Source: Gordonia neofelifaecis NRRL B-59395 (lineage in GTDB: Bacteria > Actinomycetota > Actinomycetes > Mycobacteriales > Mycobacteriaceae). From it: DNA of 64,000 bases. This document shows, piece by piece, positions 34,749 to 43,032 of this stretch. The stretch lies in NCBI RefSeq assembly GCF_000192435.1, contig NZ_AEUD01000019.1, positions 1 through 64,000 of the forward strand, in the 5' to 3' direction. The notes under the pieces are model-generated. The model ran no database searches. It saw only the letters and a list, made by a program, of their open reading frames with translations, and was not told the DNA's origin. A program made the position numbers and the translations under genes. Numbering within the stretch: the first letter of the stretch is position 1; every line of letters begins with the position of its first letter.

Positions 34749-35210
34749 ATGACTGAGATACCGACCGATGCCGTGTGGCTCAAACCCGGCGAGGTCGCGC
34801 GCCGCGCGGGTGTGGCGGTCTCGACCCTGCACTACTACGAGAAGATCGGCCTGATCCGGAGCCGACGGACGTCGGGGGACCGACGCGAGTATCGCCGGGA
34901 CACGTTGCGTCTGATCGCCTTCATCCGCGCGTCGCAGTCCCTGGGGATCGGCCTGGCTCAGATCAAGGCGGCGCTCGACGACCTCCCGCACGACCGCCCG
35001 CCGGACAAGCACGACTGGGCGCGCCTGGCGCGGGAGTGGCGCGACGACCTCGACGATCGCATCGCCCGCCTCACCGCCCTGCGCGACAACCTCGCCAATT
35101 GCATCGGCTGCGGCTGCCTGTCGCTGACCGCGTGTCCGTACACGAATCCCGGCGACGTGATGGGCCGCGACGGTGCCGGCGCGCGCAGGTTGATTCCCGA
35201 CGCGGATTGA
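34749..35210 (+). CDS. soxR: SoxR-type MerR-family regulator
   Basis: A 153-residue redox sensor. The MerR winged helix is at residues about 8-70 (LKPGEVARRAGVAVSTLHYYEKIGLI). The [2Fe-2S] motif CIGCGCLSLTAC gives Cys118, Cys121, Cys123 and Cys129, as in SoxR. ATG 34749 has agagagga six bases upstream. It would activate genes in response to redox-cycling compounds. Convergent with the GntR gene by 12 bases. In Actinobacteria SoxR often regulates oxidoreductases instead of soxS. Confidence 0.85.
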   Translation: MTEIPTDAVWLKPGEVARRAGVAVSTLHYYEKIGLIRSRRTSGDRREYRRDTLRLIAFIRASQSLGIGLAQIKAALDDLPHDRPPDKHDWARLAREWRDDLDDRIARLTALRDNLANCIGCGCLSLTACPYTNPGDVMGRDGAGARRLIPDAD

Positions 35211-35222
35211 CCGGCGGCCCGG

Positions 35223-35888
35223 CTACTGTGCCAACCGCTGGGCGCCGTCGCGCATGTGGGCTTCGAGCGCGGCGACCGCGCGCACGAGATCCCCTGCGCG
35301 GACGGCGGCGGCGAGCTCCCGATGCTCGGACACCCGATCCTCGCCGGGACCGTACGCGAATCGCAGAGCGCGCAGGCACATGCTGGTCTCGACGATCACC
35401 GTCTCATGAACCCGCGAGAGTCGGCGGCTCGCAGCGGATTCCACCAGCGCCCGATGGAAGTCGAGGTCGGCGTCCATCATCTCCTCCGAATCGGGGCGAT
35501 CGGCGACCGCCGACATCCTGGCGACCGCGGCGTCGAGCAGATCGGCGCACGCGGGACCGGCTCCGGTCTGCAAGAGACGTTCGACGGCGGCGCGTTCGAC
35601 GGTGGTCCGCAGCAGGTACATGTCGTCGACGGCGTCAGACGTGAGGTCGGGAACGAAGAGTCCCCGGTTCCGGTGCGAGACGAGCAGCCCCTCCTGCGTG
35701 AGTCGCTGCATCGCCTCGCGGAGCGGTCCGCGACTGACGCCGAGCTGCTTCGCGAGCGCCGCCTCACCGAGCTGCGATCCCGGCGGAAAGTCGCCCGCGG
35801 CGATCGCCCGTCGCAGCGATCGCGCGATGATCGCCGGAGTCGACTCCTGGACGACGGGTTCCAGCGACGACCTCGGCGCGGCCCCCAT
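35223..35888 (-). CDS. GntR-family regulator with FCD domain
   Basis: A 221-residue FadR-class regulator: winged helix at about residues 17-80 (LRRAIAAGDFPPGSQLGEAALAKQLGVSRGPLREAMQRLTQEG) and an FCD ligand-binding domain after about 95, with metal-site-type residues (Asp, His) such as DLDFHRALVE and SEHRELAAAV. ATG 35888 is 5 bases after the amidase stop, and a GTG at 35897 is an alternative. Co-transcribed with the amidase, whose promoter holds the 14-bp palindrome, so it probably autoregulates and also represses the 28.8-kb promoters. Confidence 0.85.
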   Translation of the reverse strand: MGAAPRSSLEPVVQESTPAIIARSLRRAIAAGDFPPGSQLGEAALAKQLGVSRGPLREAMQRLTQEGLLVSHRNRGLFVPDLTSDAVDDMYLLRTTVERAAVERLLQTGAGPACADLLDAAVARMSAVADRPDSEEMMDADLDFHRALVESAASRRLSRVHETVIVETSMCLRALRFAYGPGEDRVSEHRELAAAVRAGDLVRAVAALEAHMRDGAQRLAQ

Positions 35889-35893
35889 GATCG

Positions 35894-37360
35894 TCACGCC
35901 GCTCCGCCGCACGCGTGGATCCGTGGCCGCGGCACGCGAGACCCGACGACCTGCTGCAGTGCAGCGCCGGTCCGCATCACGCGGCGGTCGGCGAATCGCG
36001 GTCCGACGATCTGCACGCCGACGGGGAGCCCGGTATCGGTGACGCCGCACGGGACCGACAGTGCCGGTTGCTGAGTCATGTTGAAAAGGTAGGTGTACGG
36101 CGTCCACGAGGTCCAGTCGGGGCCGGTGGAGCCGGGTGGAACGTCCGCACCCGCGGCGAAGGCGGGGATCGGGGTGGTCGGGGTGACGAGCAGGTCGTAC
36201 TCCTCATGCAACTCGCCGAGGTGGACTCCGAGTGCCATCCGGACGGCGACCGCGTCGAGATAGTCCTGGGCGCTGAAACCGCCGTGGCGGGCGAGGGCGT
36301 CGCGAAGCTGCGGATCGACTCGGTCGACGGCCGCCTCCCCGAACGGCTTCAGCACCGCCGCGGCACCGGCGAACCACAGGACATGGAATGCGTCGACCGG
36401 GTCGGAGAGGCCGAGGGCCACTTCGTCGATCGACGCGCCCAGCTGTTCGAGCTCGGAGATCGCCACGCGCACTTCGCGTTCCACCTCTGGGTCGGTGGAC
36501 CCGAACCCGAGGTCGCTGCTGTAGGCGACGCGCAGCCCGACGAGCGGGCGGTCGGACCCGGTGCCGTCGATCGCTGCCGCCAGGAATCCGCCGACTTCGG
36601 GCGACGTGGCAGAGCGGGGCACCGCGGACCAGTCGCGCACGTCGGGACGGACAAGGGCGTCCAGGTAGGCGGCGGCATCGGTCACCGTTCGGGCCATCGG
36701 CCCGGCGTGCGCGAGGGTGCCGAACGGGCTGGACGGGTACATCGGAACCACGCCGTAGGTCGGTTTGAGGGCGACGGTGCCGGTGAACGCGGCGGGGATG
36801 CGCACCGAGCCGCCGCCGTCGGTGCCCACGGACAGTGGACCGAGTCCGGCCGCGACCGCGGCGGCCGACCCGCCACTGCTGCCGCCCGGGGTGAGCTCGG
36901 GGTCGTACGGATTCCGGGTGACGCCGGCCAACGGCGAGTCCGTGACGCCCTTCCAGGCGAACTCCGGTGTCGTGGTCTTCCCGAACACGACGCATCCGGC
37001 CGCCCGTGTCGCGGCGACCGCGGGAGCGTCGACGGTCGGTGGCGAGCCGTCGTCTGCATCGGCCAGGAGCCGGGATCCGCGATGGGTCGGCAGGCCGGCG
37101 GTGAGGAAGATGTCTTTGATCGACGCGGGCACGCCGTCGAGCGGACCGAGCGGCGTGCCGTCGAGATACCGCTGTTCAGCGGCTTTCGCGGCCGTCAGTG
37201 CGCCGGGCTCGTCGACCAGACAGAACGCATTCAGACTGCCGTCCACGCGGCGGACTGCGGCGAGGGTCTCGGCGGCGACATCGACAGGGGAGAGGATTCG
37301 GCGGCGGTAGGCGTCGGAGAGTTCCAGCGCGGTGAGTCCGCACGTGGCCGCTGATTCCAT
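35894..37360 (-). CDS. Amidase-signature (AS) family amidase
   Basis: A 488-residue hydrolase that cleaves amide bonds. The catalytic triad is complete: Lys82 (VPASIKD), cis-Ser161 (PGGSSGGS) and nucleophile Ser185 (GTDGGGSVRIP). Length is normal for AS enzymes. It is first in the operon with the GntR regulator, with the operator at 37390-37403 about 30 bases upstream. Substrates of the family range from simple amides to 6-aminohexanoate cyclic dimer and lactam-like compounds; the neighbourhood suggests a product with a free amino group. Confidence 0.85.
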   Translation of the reverse strand: MESAATCGLTALELSDAYRRRILSPVDVAAETLAAVRRVDGSLNAFCLVDEPGALTAAKAAEQRYLDGTPLGPLDGVPASIKDIFLTAGLPTHRGSRLLADADDGSPPTVDAPAVAATRAAGCVVFGKTTTPEFAWKGVTDSPLAGVTRNPYDPELTPGGSSGGSAAAVAAGLGPLSVGTDGGGSVRIPAAFTGTVALKPTYGVVPMYPSSPFGTLAHAGPMARTVTDAAAYLDALVRPDVRDWSAVPRSATSPEVGGFLAAAIDGTGSDRPLVGLRVAYSSDLGFGSTDPEVEREVRVAISELEQLGASIDEVALGLSDPVDAFHVLWFAGAAAVLKPFGEAAVDRVDPQLRDALARHGGFSAQDYLDAVAVRMALGVHLGELHEEYDLLVTPTTPIPAFAAGADVPPGSTGPDWTSWTPYTYLFNMTQQPALSVPCGVTDTGLPVGVQIVGPRFADRRVMRTGAALQQVVGSRVPRPRIHACGGAA

Positions 37361-37389
37361 GACGTCGACCGCCTCTCATAGAGGTTGTT

Positions 37390-37403
37390 GATTGTCGACA
37401 ATC
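37390..37403. promoter_or_regulatory. GntR-type operator GATTGTCGACAATC (copy 2)
   Basis: The exact 14-base palindrome seen at 28827-28840, here 30 bases upstream of the amidase start. An overlapping ttgttgattg lies on its left. It suggests autoregulation of the amidase-GntR operon by the GntR protein. Confidence 0.75.
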
Positions 37404-37456
37404 GTACGCCGGAGTGGCGTGCGGTCAAGGTCCCGCGGCGATGGGGCCGGGGCCGC

Positions 37457-38311
37457 TCAGCCGAGTCCGCGCGACGCGAGCCGCTCGAGCACTCCGACAT
37501 CACCGCGGTACGGGTCGGTCTCGCGCGGCCAGTGCACGATGACGTCGGTGAACCCGAGGTCGGCCGCGCGGCCGACCATCTCGTCGAACCGGCCGACCGA
37601 CTCCAGCGGGTTCACCGGCGAACTGTGGAGATTCAGATAGGCGTCCGGCGCCCGGCGATCCGCGTCAGCCGCGGTCTCGGCGAGCAGCGCGCGTCCCCGG
37701 CCGACGGTGCCGAACCAGTCCTCGAGCGACTCGGTCTGCGGACCGGTGGTCACCCAGCCGTCGCCGTGGCGTGCAGCGAAACGCACCGACCGAGGACCGT
37801 TGCCCGCCAGCACGAACGGAACGCGGGAGCGGATCTCGCCGCCGACGAGCCGCATGTCGCGGGCTCCGTAGTACACGCCGTCGGCGTCGACGTGATCCTC
37901 GCGAAGCGTGCGATCGAGGAGTCGGCTGAACTCCTGGAATCGGTCGACGCGTGCCCGCGCATCGAGAGGCGGGCTGCCGAGGACGCGGTCGTCGGGGCTG
38001 CCGCCGACGCCGAGTCCCAACAGCACTCGGCCGTCGGAGATGTCGGTCAGCGTCTGCACCTCGCGGGCGAAGGCGACCGGCGTCCGGAAGTTCGGGGAGA
38101 CGACGTAGGTGCCGAGTGCGATCCGGCTGGTGGCGCACGCTGCCGCGGTGAGCGTCGGGATGCAGGAGAACCAACGGGAGTCGGGCAGGCCACCCCACAC
38201 CAGGTGGTCGTAGGTCCAGGCGTGCTGGAAGCCCATCTCCTCGGCACGCTCCCACAGGGGCCGCGCCGTGCGCCACGGCATGTCCGGCAGAATGCACACT
38301 CCGTATCGCAT
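37457..38311 (-). CDS. LLM-class oxidoreductase
   Basis: A 284-residue TIM-barrel flavin or F420 enzyme. MRYGVCILPDMPWRTARPLWERAEEMGFQHAWTYDHLVWGGLP opens it, and RVLLGLGVGGSPDDRVLG and RVPFVLAGNGPRSVRFAARHGDGWVTTG are the usual binding segments. Not related closely to the LLM enzyme at 7003. It is divergent from trkH with 32 bases between start codons. Function unknown. Confidence 0.78.
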   Translation of the reverse strand: MRYGVCILPDMPWRTARPLWERAEEMGFQHAWTYDHLVWGGLPDSRWFSCIPTLTAAACATSRIALGTYVVSPNFRTPVAFAREVQTLTDISDGRVLLGLGVGGSPDDRVLGSPPLDARARVDRFQEFSRLLDRTLREDHVDADGVYYGARDMRLVGGEIRSRVPFVLAGNGPRSVRFAARHGDGWVTTGPQTESLEDWFGTVGRGRALLAETAADADRRAPDAYLNLHSSPVNPLESVGRFDEMVGRAADLGFTDVIVHWPRETDPYRGDVGVLERLASRGLG

Positions 38312-38343
38312 GGTTTCGAGGGTAGCTGTCGTAATCTCTAGGA

Positions 38344-39735
38344 ATGTCCAAGCTCGCGCGTCGGCAGGCTCCGGCGCTGCGGCCCGCCGGATTGATCGTG
38401 GCGGGCTTCATCCTGGTCATCATGGTCGGCGCGCTACTGCTGACGCTGCCGATGTCGTCGGCGGACGGCACCGGGACGGGTCTGGTGACCGCGCTGTTCA
38501 CCGCGACCTCGGCCACCTGTGTGACGGGTCTGATCGTGGTGGATACCGCGACCCACTGGTCGACGTTCGGCGAGATCGTGATCCTCGCACTGATCCAGAT
38601 CGGCGGGCTCGGCGTCATGTCGCTCGCCGCACTGTTGGGGTTGCTGGTGATGCGCCGGGTGGGACTGCGCACCCAGATGGCCGCACGGGCGGAGACGAAG
38701 TCCGTCGAGTTCGGCGACGGACGCCGGGTGATCCTTCGGGTCATCGGGACGAGCCTGGTGGTGGAGGCGGTGATCGCGGCGGTGCTGACGGTCCGGTTCG
38801 CCGTCGGATACGGCCAGGGTCTGGTGCACTCGGCGTATCTCGGTGTCTTCCATGCGATCTCGGCATTCAACAATGCCGGGTTCGCGCTGTACAGCGACAA
38901 CCTCGTCGGATTCGTCGGCGATCCGTGGATCATCCTGCCGATCTCTGCGGGGCTGGTGATCGGCGGTATCGGCTTCCCGGTGATCTTCGAGCTGCGCCGG
39001 GCGTTCCGGCGCGTTCGGGGCCGCGCGGCCCATCCGGACCGGAAGACCCCTGCACGGCCGTGGTTCTCGCTGCATGTGCGGATGACGTTGATCGTGTACG
39101 GCGCGCTTGCCGTGATCGGCGTGGTGGTGCTCACCGCCTCGGAGTGGCGCAACCCTGGGACGCTGGGACCGCTCGGGTTCTCCGACAAGTTGCTCGCCGG
39201 ACTCTTCTCCGGATTGTCGCCCCGCACTGCGGGATTCAACAGCATCGACGTCGCGGCGATGCATCCGTCGTCGTTGCTGGTGACCGACGTCCTGATGTTC
39301 ATCGGCGGTGGTAGCGCCGGTACCGCAGGCGGTATCAAGGTCACCACCTTCGCGATTCTCGGCTATGTCATCCTCAGCGAGATCCGCGGGGAGCCGACCG
39401 TGCACGCGATGCGGCGGCGGATCAGTCCGGAGGTCCAGCGGCAGGCCGTCACCGTCGCGCTGCTCGGTGTCGGCGCGGTCATGCTGGTGGCGCTCGCGCT
39501 GATGTACCTCACCGACTTCCGCCTCGACGCGATCCTCATCGAGACCGTCTCCGCCTTCGCGACAGTCGGACTGTCGACCGGCATCACCCCGAGCATTCCG
39601 GCTGCCGGACAACTCCTTCTGGCCGCGCTGATGCTTCTGGGGCGTCTCGGCCCGATTACCCTGGCGTCTGCGCTGGCATTGCGCGAGCGTGTTCGCCGTT
39701 TCGAGCGACCCGAAGAACGTCCGATCGTCGGCTAG
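38344..39735 (+). CDS. TrkH/KtrB-type potassium uptake membrane subunit
   Basis: A 463-residue K+ channel-like subunit with four M1-P-M2 repeats. The four pore loops are recognisable: TATSATCVTGL, AISAFNNAGFAL, GLSPRTAGFNSID and AFATVGLSTGIT. The third is preceded by VVVLTASEW. It is followed by the TrkA-type gene 26 bases later and would form the KtrAB/TrkAH uptake system. Upstream, the LLM gene is divergent. Confidence 0.88.
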   Translation: MSKLARRQAPALRPAGLIVAGFILVIMVGALLLTLPMSSADGTGTGLVTALFTATSATCVTGLIVVDTATHWSTFGEIVILALIQIGGLGVMSLAALLGLLVMRRVGLRTQMAARAETKSVEFGDGRRVILRVIGTSLVVEAVIAAVLTVRFAVGYGQGLVHSAYLGVFHAISAFNNAGFALYSDNLVGFVGDPWIILPISAGLVIGGIGFPVIFELRRAFRRVRGRAAHPDRKTPARPWFSLHVRMTLIVYGALAVIGVVVLTASEWRNPGTLGPLGFSDKLLAGLFSGLSPRTAGFNSIDVAAMHPSSLLVTDVLMFIGGGSAGTAGGIKVTTFAILGYVILSEIRGEPTVHAMRRRISPEVQRQAVTVALLGVGAVMLVALALMYLTDFRLDAILIETVSAFATVGLSTGITPSIPAAGQLLLAALMLLGRLGPITLASALALRERVRRFERPEERPIVG

Positions 39736-39761
39736 CCGGGGACACGAGACTAGGAGAAGTG

Positions 39762-40457
39762 GTGGCCAGAAAGTCTGCGGTACGGAGATCTGCTGGGCGA
39801 CAGGCCGACTTGCGCGTCGCAGTCATCGGTCTGGGGCGCTTCGGAGCGTCGCTGGCGGTCGAGCTCGTCGAACAGGGCGTCGAGGTCCTCGGCCTCGACG
39901 GCGATCCGGCCCTGGTGCAGAAGTACGCCGACGAGGTCTCCGATTCCGCGGTGGTCGACTCGACCGATCCGCAGGCCCTCAAGCAACTCGGCGTCGAGAC
40001 CTTCGATCACGTCGTCGTCGGGATCGGGTCGGACCTGGAGGGCAGCGTCCTCACCGTCTCGGCGCTCCTCGACATCGGGGTGGCGGATATCTGGGCCAAG
40101 GCGATCTCGCGGCAGCACGCGCGCATCCTCGAGCGCATCGGCGCGCACCACGTGGTGCTTCCAGAGCACGAGATGGGCGCCCGGGTGGCGCACCTGGTCA
40201 TCGATCGGCGAATGCTCGATTATGTCGAGTTCGACGACGACTTCGCGATGGCCAAGGCTCCGGCGCCGAGGGACCTGGTCGGCTTCGACCTCAAGTCCAG
40301 CAAGATTCGCACGAACTACGACGTGACCATCGTGGCGGTGAAACGACGAGGCGCGGAGTTCACGTTCGCCGGTCTGGACACCGTCGTCCACGAGGGCGAC
40401 GTGCTGATCGTCGCCGGGCACCGCCGGGCTCTGGCGAGGTTCGCCGAGTCAGAATGA
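39762..40457 (+). CDS. TrkA/KtrA-type NAD(P)-binding potassium uptake subunit
   Basis: A 231-residue regulator of the TrkH protein. The RCK_N domain has VAVIGLGRFGASLAVEL (GxGxxG), and RCK_C is at the C-terminus (GRRALARFAE). GTG 39762 is preferred over GTG 39759 because aggag is 5 bases upstream of it. Gates K+ flow by binding NADH or ATP/ADP. No terminator is obvious after it; the following 210 bases have no gene. Confidence 0.87.
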   Translation: MARKSAVRRSAGRQADLRVAVIGLGRFGASLAVELVEQGVEVLGLDGDPALVQKYADEVSDSAVVDSTDPQALKQLGVETFDHVVVGIGSDLEGSVLTVSALLDIGVADIWAKAISRQHARILERIGAHHVVLPEHEMGARVAHLVIDRRMLDYVEFDDDFAMAKAPAPRDLVGFDLKSSKIRTNYDVTIVAVKRRGAEFTFAGLDTVVHEGDVLIVAGHRRALARFAESE

Positions 40458-40667
40458 CGTCTGCGATTTGTCGGCTATTCGATCTACCTGCATGAATGCG
40501 TGGAAAGATGCCGCGTCTAGGTGATTTATCCCCCGTTCGGAGGATAACGGTTGCATAACGAAACCATCTTTCGTGTGATCGATCTGACACGTCGGCGCAA
40601 CCTGATGAATACGTTCGATTGACGAACAATCGGGCGAAACACCCTCCTAAGAGAAAGAAGTACGACC
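40458..40667. other. Long leader-like intergenic region
   Basis: Relatively AT-rich DNA between the TrkA-type gene and the 36-codon peptide. It has promoter-like hexamers (for example ttgacg at 40619 and ttgcat at 40552), but no convincing -10. No gene. It may be the 5' untranslated region of the peptide. Confidence 0.4.
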
Positions 40668-40778
40668 ATGGCTGATGGCCCACTCCGCTTGGAAATCGAC
40701 TTCATCACCCCGATCATCGAAGCACTCGGCTCCGGCTCGGCCGGCGGCAGCAGCGGCGATACCCCCACGACCCCGTAG
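40668..40778 (+). CDS. 36-residue peptide of unknown function
   Basis: ATG 40668, preceded by agagaaagaag, opens a 36-residue frame reading MADGPLRLEIDFITPIIEAL then Gly-Ser-rich residues and a TPTTP tail. It has an amphipathic helix-like first half, Gly/Ser linker and Pro/Thr end, and no Cys. GC-ended codons and an own terminator (40803) make translation plausible. Being isolated, it could be a small regulator, a leader or a secreted-free precursor peptide. I recognise no family. Too short for most gene finders. Confidence 0.55.
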   Translation: MADGPLRLEIDFITPIIEALGSGSAGGSSGDTPTTP

Positions 40779-40802
40779 TACCGCACTCGACCTAGACATT
40801 GC

Positions 40803-40838
40803 GACGGGTCGTCTCGCGTATTCGCGAGGCGGCCCGTC
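40803..40838. terminator. Hairpin after the 36-residue peptide
   Basis: Arms gacgggtcgtctcgcg (40803-40818) and cgcgaggcggcccgtc (40823-40838) pair with two wobble pairs around tatt. The stem is 25 bases after the stop and 39 bases before the GNAT gene, so it can end the short transcript. No long T-tract follows. Confidence 0.6.
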
Positions 40839-40877
40839 GTCGTCGATACCGGCCCACCACCCTCAGAAGGAGGCCCG

Positions 40878-41531
40878 ATGACGACCGTCATCACACTCGA
40901 CGACAACCGGCTGGAAGAGGCTGTCGGCGTGCTCGAGCAGGGGATCGGTGAGATCCCGCTGTATCAATGGCTGCTCGGCGACCACGTCGCCGATCCGGCC
41001 AAGCGCGAATGGCTCGCGGAACTCCTCCTGCGTCCGCTGCTGCGCGTCGGCTGCGCGGTCGGGGCCGAGGCCGACGGCCGGCTGGTGGGTGTGCTCGCCT
41101 GGCACCCGCACGACGTCGACCTGTCGCCGGACGGTGCCGCGCCGCTCACTCCCGCCGACGTCGAAGTCGCCGTTCGGACGCCGGGGCTGCGCGAGCGACT
41201 GTTGGAGCTGTGGACCAGTCGGCCCCTGCCGCTTCCCGTGGACGATGCGGTCAACTGCATGCTGGTCGCACTGACGCCGGAGGCTCGCGGTGGGCGTGCG
41301 GTGATCGACATGATGCGGGAGGTGGAGCGCTTCTGCCGAGACCACGATCGTCCCTTCTACGCGTGGACGGGCTCGCCGCCGTTGCGCGACTGGTTCGTGT
41401 CCGGCTGGAATGCGACGGAGTTCGCGGTCACCGAATGGAACGGGGTGACGATGTACGGGGTCGTGTCCGACCGTCCGCCGGTGGCCAAACCGGTGCCGCG
41501 GGATCGTGACGTCGCAGATCGTGTGAGCTGA
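40878..41531 (+). CDS. GNAT-like N-acetyltransferase
   Basis: A 217-residue acetyltransferase-like protein. The ribosome site agaaggagg is 6 bases from ATG 40878. The fold pattern RVGCAVGAEADGRLVGVLAW, then MLVALTPEARGGRAVIDMMREVERFCRDH is GNAT-like; R/GxxGx/A is represented by RGGRAV. DRPFYAWTGSPPLRDWFVSGWNATEFAV is the C-terminal strand pair. Substrate unknown. It converges on the membrane-protein gene at 41557 by 25 bases. Confidence 0.6.
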   Translation: MTTVITLDDNRLEEAVGVLEQGIGEIPLYQWLLGDHVADPAKREWLAELLLRPLLRVGCAVGAEADGRLVGVLAWHPHDVDLSPDGAAPLTPADVEVAVRTPGLRERLLELWTSRPLPLPVDDAVNCMLVALTPEARGGRAVIDMMREVERFCRDHDRPFYAWTGSPPLRDWFVSGWNATEFAVTEWNGVTMYGVVSDRPPVAKPVPRDRDVADRVS

Positions 41532-41556
41532 CCGAACACCTTCCCTGGGACTCGGC

Positions 41557-42510
41557 CTAAACCGCGGTCGGCGCGCGGTCGTACTCGCGGGCGATCAGCC
41601 GAACCCAGCGTCGATCGGACAGCTCGTCCGGCGTGGTGAGGAGCCGGGGGTCGACGGGCGCGGCGTCCGGGTCGCGCAACCATGCGGCGATCGCGCGGGC
41701 CCGCTGCCGTGGACCGGCGGCATCGTCGCCCGGGTCGGGGGCGATCAGGCCGGCGCCCGCGTGCAGATACAGACCGTCCAGGATCTGCGAGACACGGTCG
41801 TCGGCCCGCAGCACGGTGGTCGCCGACTGGTAGTCGCCGTCCCCCAACTCCGGGTGTGCGGCGACCAGGGACCGCAACAGTGCGCGGGTGCGGCGCAGGT
41901 CGCGACGTGCGACGAACCACGACTCGATCATCACTGAGCAGCAGGAGACACTCAGGATGATGATCGAGACCGCCCACCACCGACTGGCCGGTTCGGTGTG
42001 GGACGGGTCGAGTGCGAGCACGACCGTCACGACGGCGATGCCCACCAGGTAGTAACTGATCGCGCGGCCCAGCGGGTTCCAGGCGATGTATCGGACGCCG
42101 ATCACCAACGCGAACAGGCACGCGATGATGACGAAGATCGAGCCGATCGCCATCTCTCCGGTCACCGACATCGCCACCAGGACCACGGCCGCGACCGTCG
42201 GGATCACGATCGAGACCGCTTCCAACGTCTGTCGTCCGACCCGGGGTGACGCCGCCGACGCGATCAGCGCGGTCGCGGTCGCGACCACCACCCAGCAGCC
42301 GATGAACGTGAGCATTGGGACGTCGCTGTCGGGGGGACCGAGGATCACCGCGACCGTCGGCGTGCGGACGGCTGCGGCGACGGCCACCGCGATGGCCGCT
42401 GCGGCGACGGAACTCCGCGCCAGCGACGGCGGGCGGACGGTCAGCCTGCCCATCCGTGCACCGACGGCCGCCGCGCAGAGTACGGCGATCACCCAGGTGA
42501 GCCAGGTCAT
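41557..42510 (-). CDS. Polytopic membrane protein of the MAB_1171c/DUF6545 type
   Basis: A 317-residue protein with about seven hydrophobic helices in the first 220 residues and a soluble C-terminal domain (RTRALLRSLVAAHPELGD and RQRARAIAAWLRDPD). The combination of an N-terminal membrane domain with such a tail, next to an ImmA/IrrE protease gene, is that of MAB_1171c-family putative transporters. ATG 42510 overlaps the ImmA stop by 4 bases (ATGA). Its function is unknown; it may be the membrane partner of the protease. Confidence 0.65.
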   Translation of the reverse strand: MTWLTWVIAVLCAAAVGARMGRLTVRPPSLARSSVAAAAIAVAVAAAVRTPTVAVILGPPDSDVPMLTFIGCWVVVATATALIASAASPRVGRQTLEAVSIVIPTVAAVVLVAMSVTGEMAIGSIFVIIACLFALVIGVRYIAWNPLGRAISYYLVGIAVVTVVLALDPSHTEPASRWWAVSIIILSVSCCSVMIESWFVARRDLRRTRALLRSLVAAHPELGDGDYQSATTVLRADDRVSQILDGLYLHAGAGLIAPDPGDDAAGPRQRARAIAAWLRDPDAAPVDPRLLTTPDELSDRRWVRLIAREYDRAPTAV

Positions 42511-43028
42511 CCGAGTGCCTCGTCGTACCGGAGCATCGGCCGCCACGAGTGCCCGCGGTAGAGCTGCGCCAGCCGCTGGAGCAGTCGTGCGGCGAAGGCC
42601 TCGGCCTCCCATTCGTGCAGGTCCCGGTCGACGTCGACCGGCGGTTCCGGCGGTGCCGATGTGCCGAGCATGTAGGCGATGAGGTCGTCCTCGGCGGCGA
42701 CGGCGGCTACCTCCGCAGTGGCGCCCGGATGGTCGAACACCACGTGCCCCAGTTCGTGGGCGAGCGTCCGTGCCTCGCTCGGCAGCGAGCGTGCGAGCAC
42801 GATCTCGTCGTGGTCGGCGTATTCGCGGCGCTGGCCCCAGACGCCCGGAGCGAGGTCGTCGACGGCGACCGTGATCGGGCGTTCGCGGCTCTCGCCGACC
42901 GCCTGCACGATCTCCAGCAGCGATCCGGCATGCTTCTGGACCGCGACGTCGAGGACCGCGTCGACCGCCGCGTGAATCCGGCGGTGTGAGCGCCGCGCTC
43001 GCTGCGACCGGCCGACTGCGTCGGTCAT
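42507..43028 (-). CDS. ImmA/IrrE-family metallopeptidase
   Basis: A 173-residue zinc protease-like protein. The active site HELGH (His91, Glu92, His95) lies in ARTLAHELGHVVFDH, with later Glu in AEDDLIAYMLG and an EWEAEAFAARLL segment (Glu and Ala) that could give the third ligand. The family cleaves repressor proteins such as ImmR or DdrO. Here the regulator in the operon is EspR-like. It lies 4 bases from the secreted protein gene upstream and overlaps the membrane protein gene downstream. Confidence 0.85.
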   Translation of the reverse strand: MTDAVGRSQRARRSHRRIHAAVDAVLDVAVQKHAGSLLEIVQAVGESRERPITVAVDDLAPGVWGQRREYADHDEIVLARSLPSEARTLAHELGHVVFDHPGATAEVAAVAAEDDLIAYMLGTSAPPEPPVDVDRDLHEWEAEAFAARLLQRLAQLYRGHSWRPMLRYDEALG

Positions 43029-43032
43029 GTCA

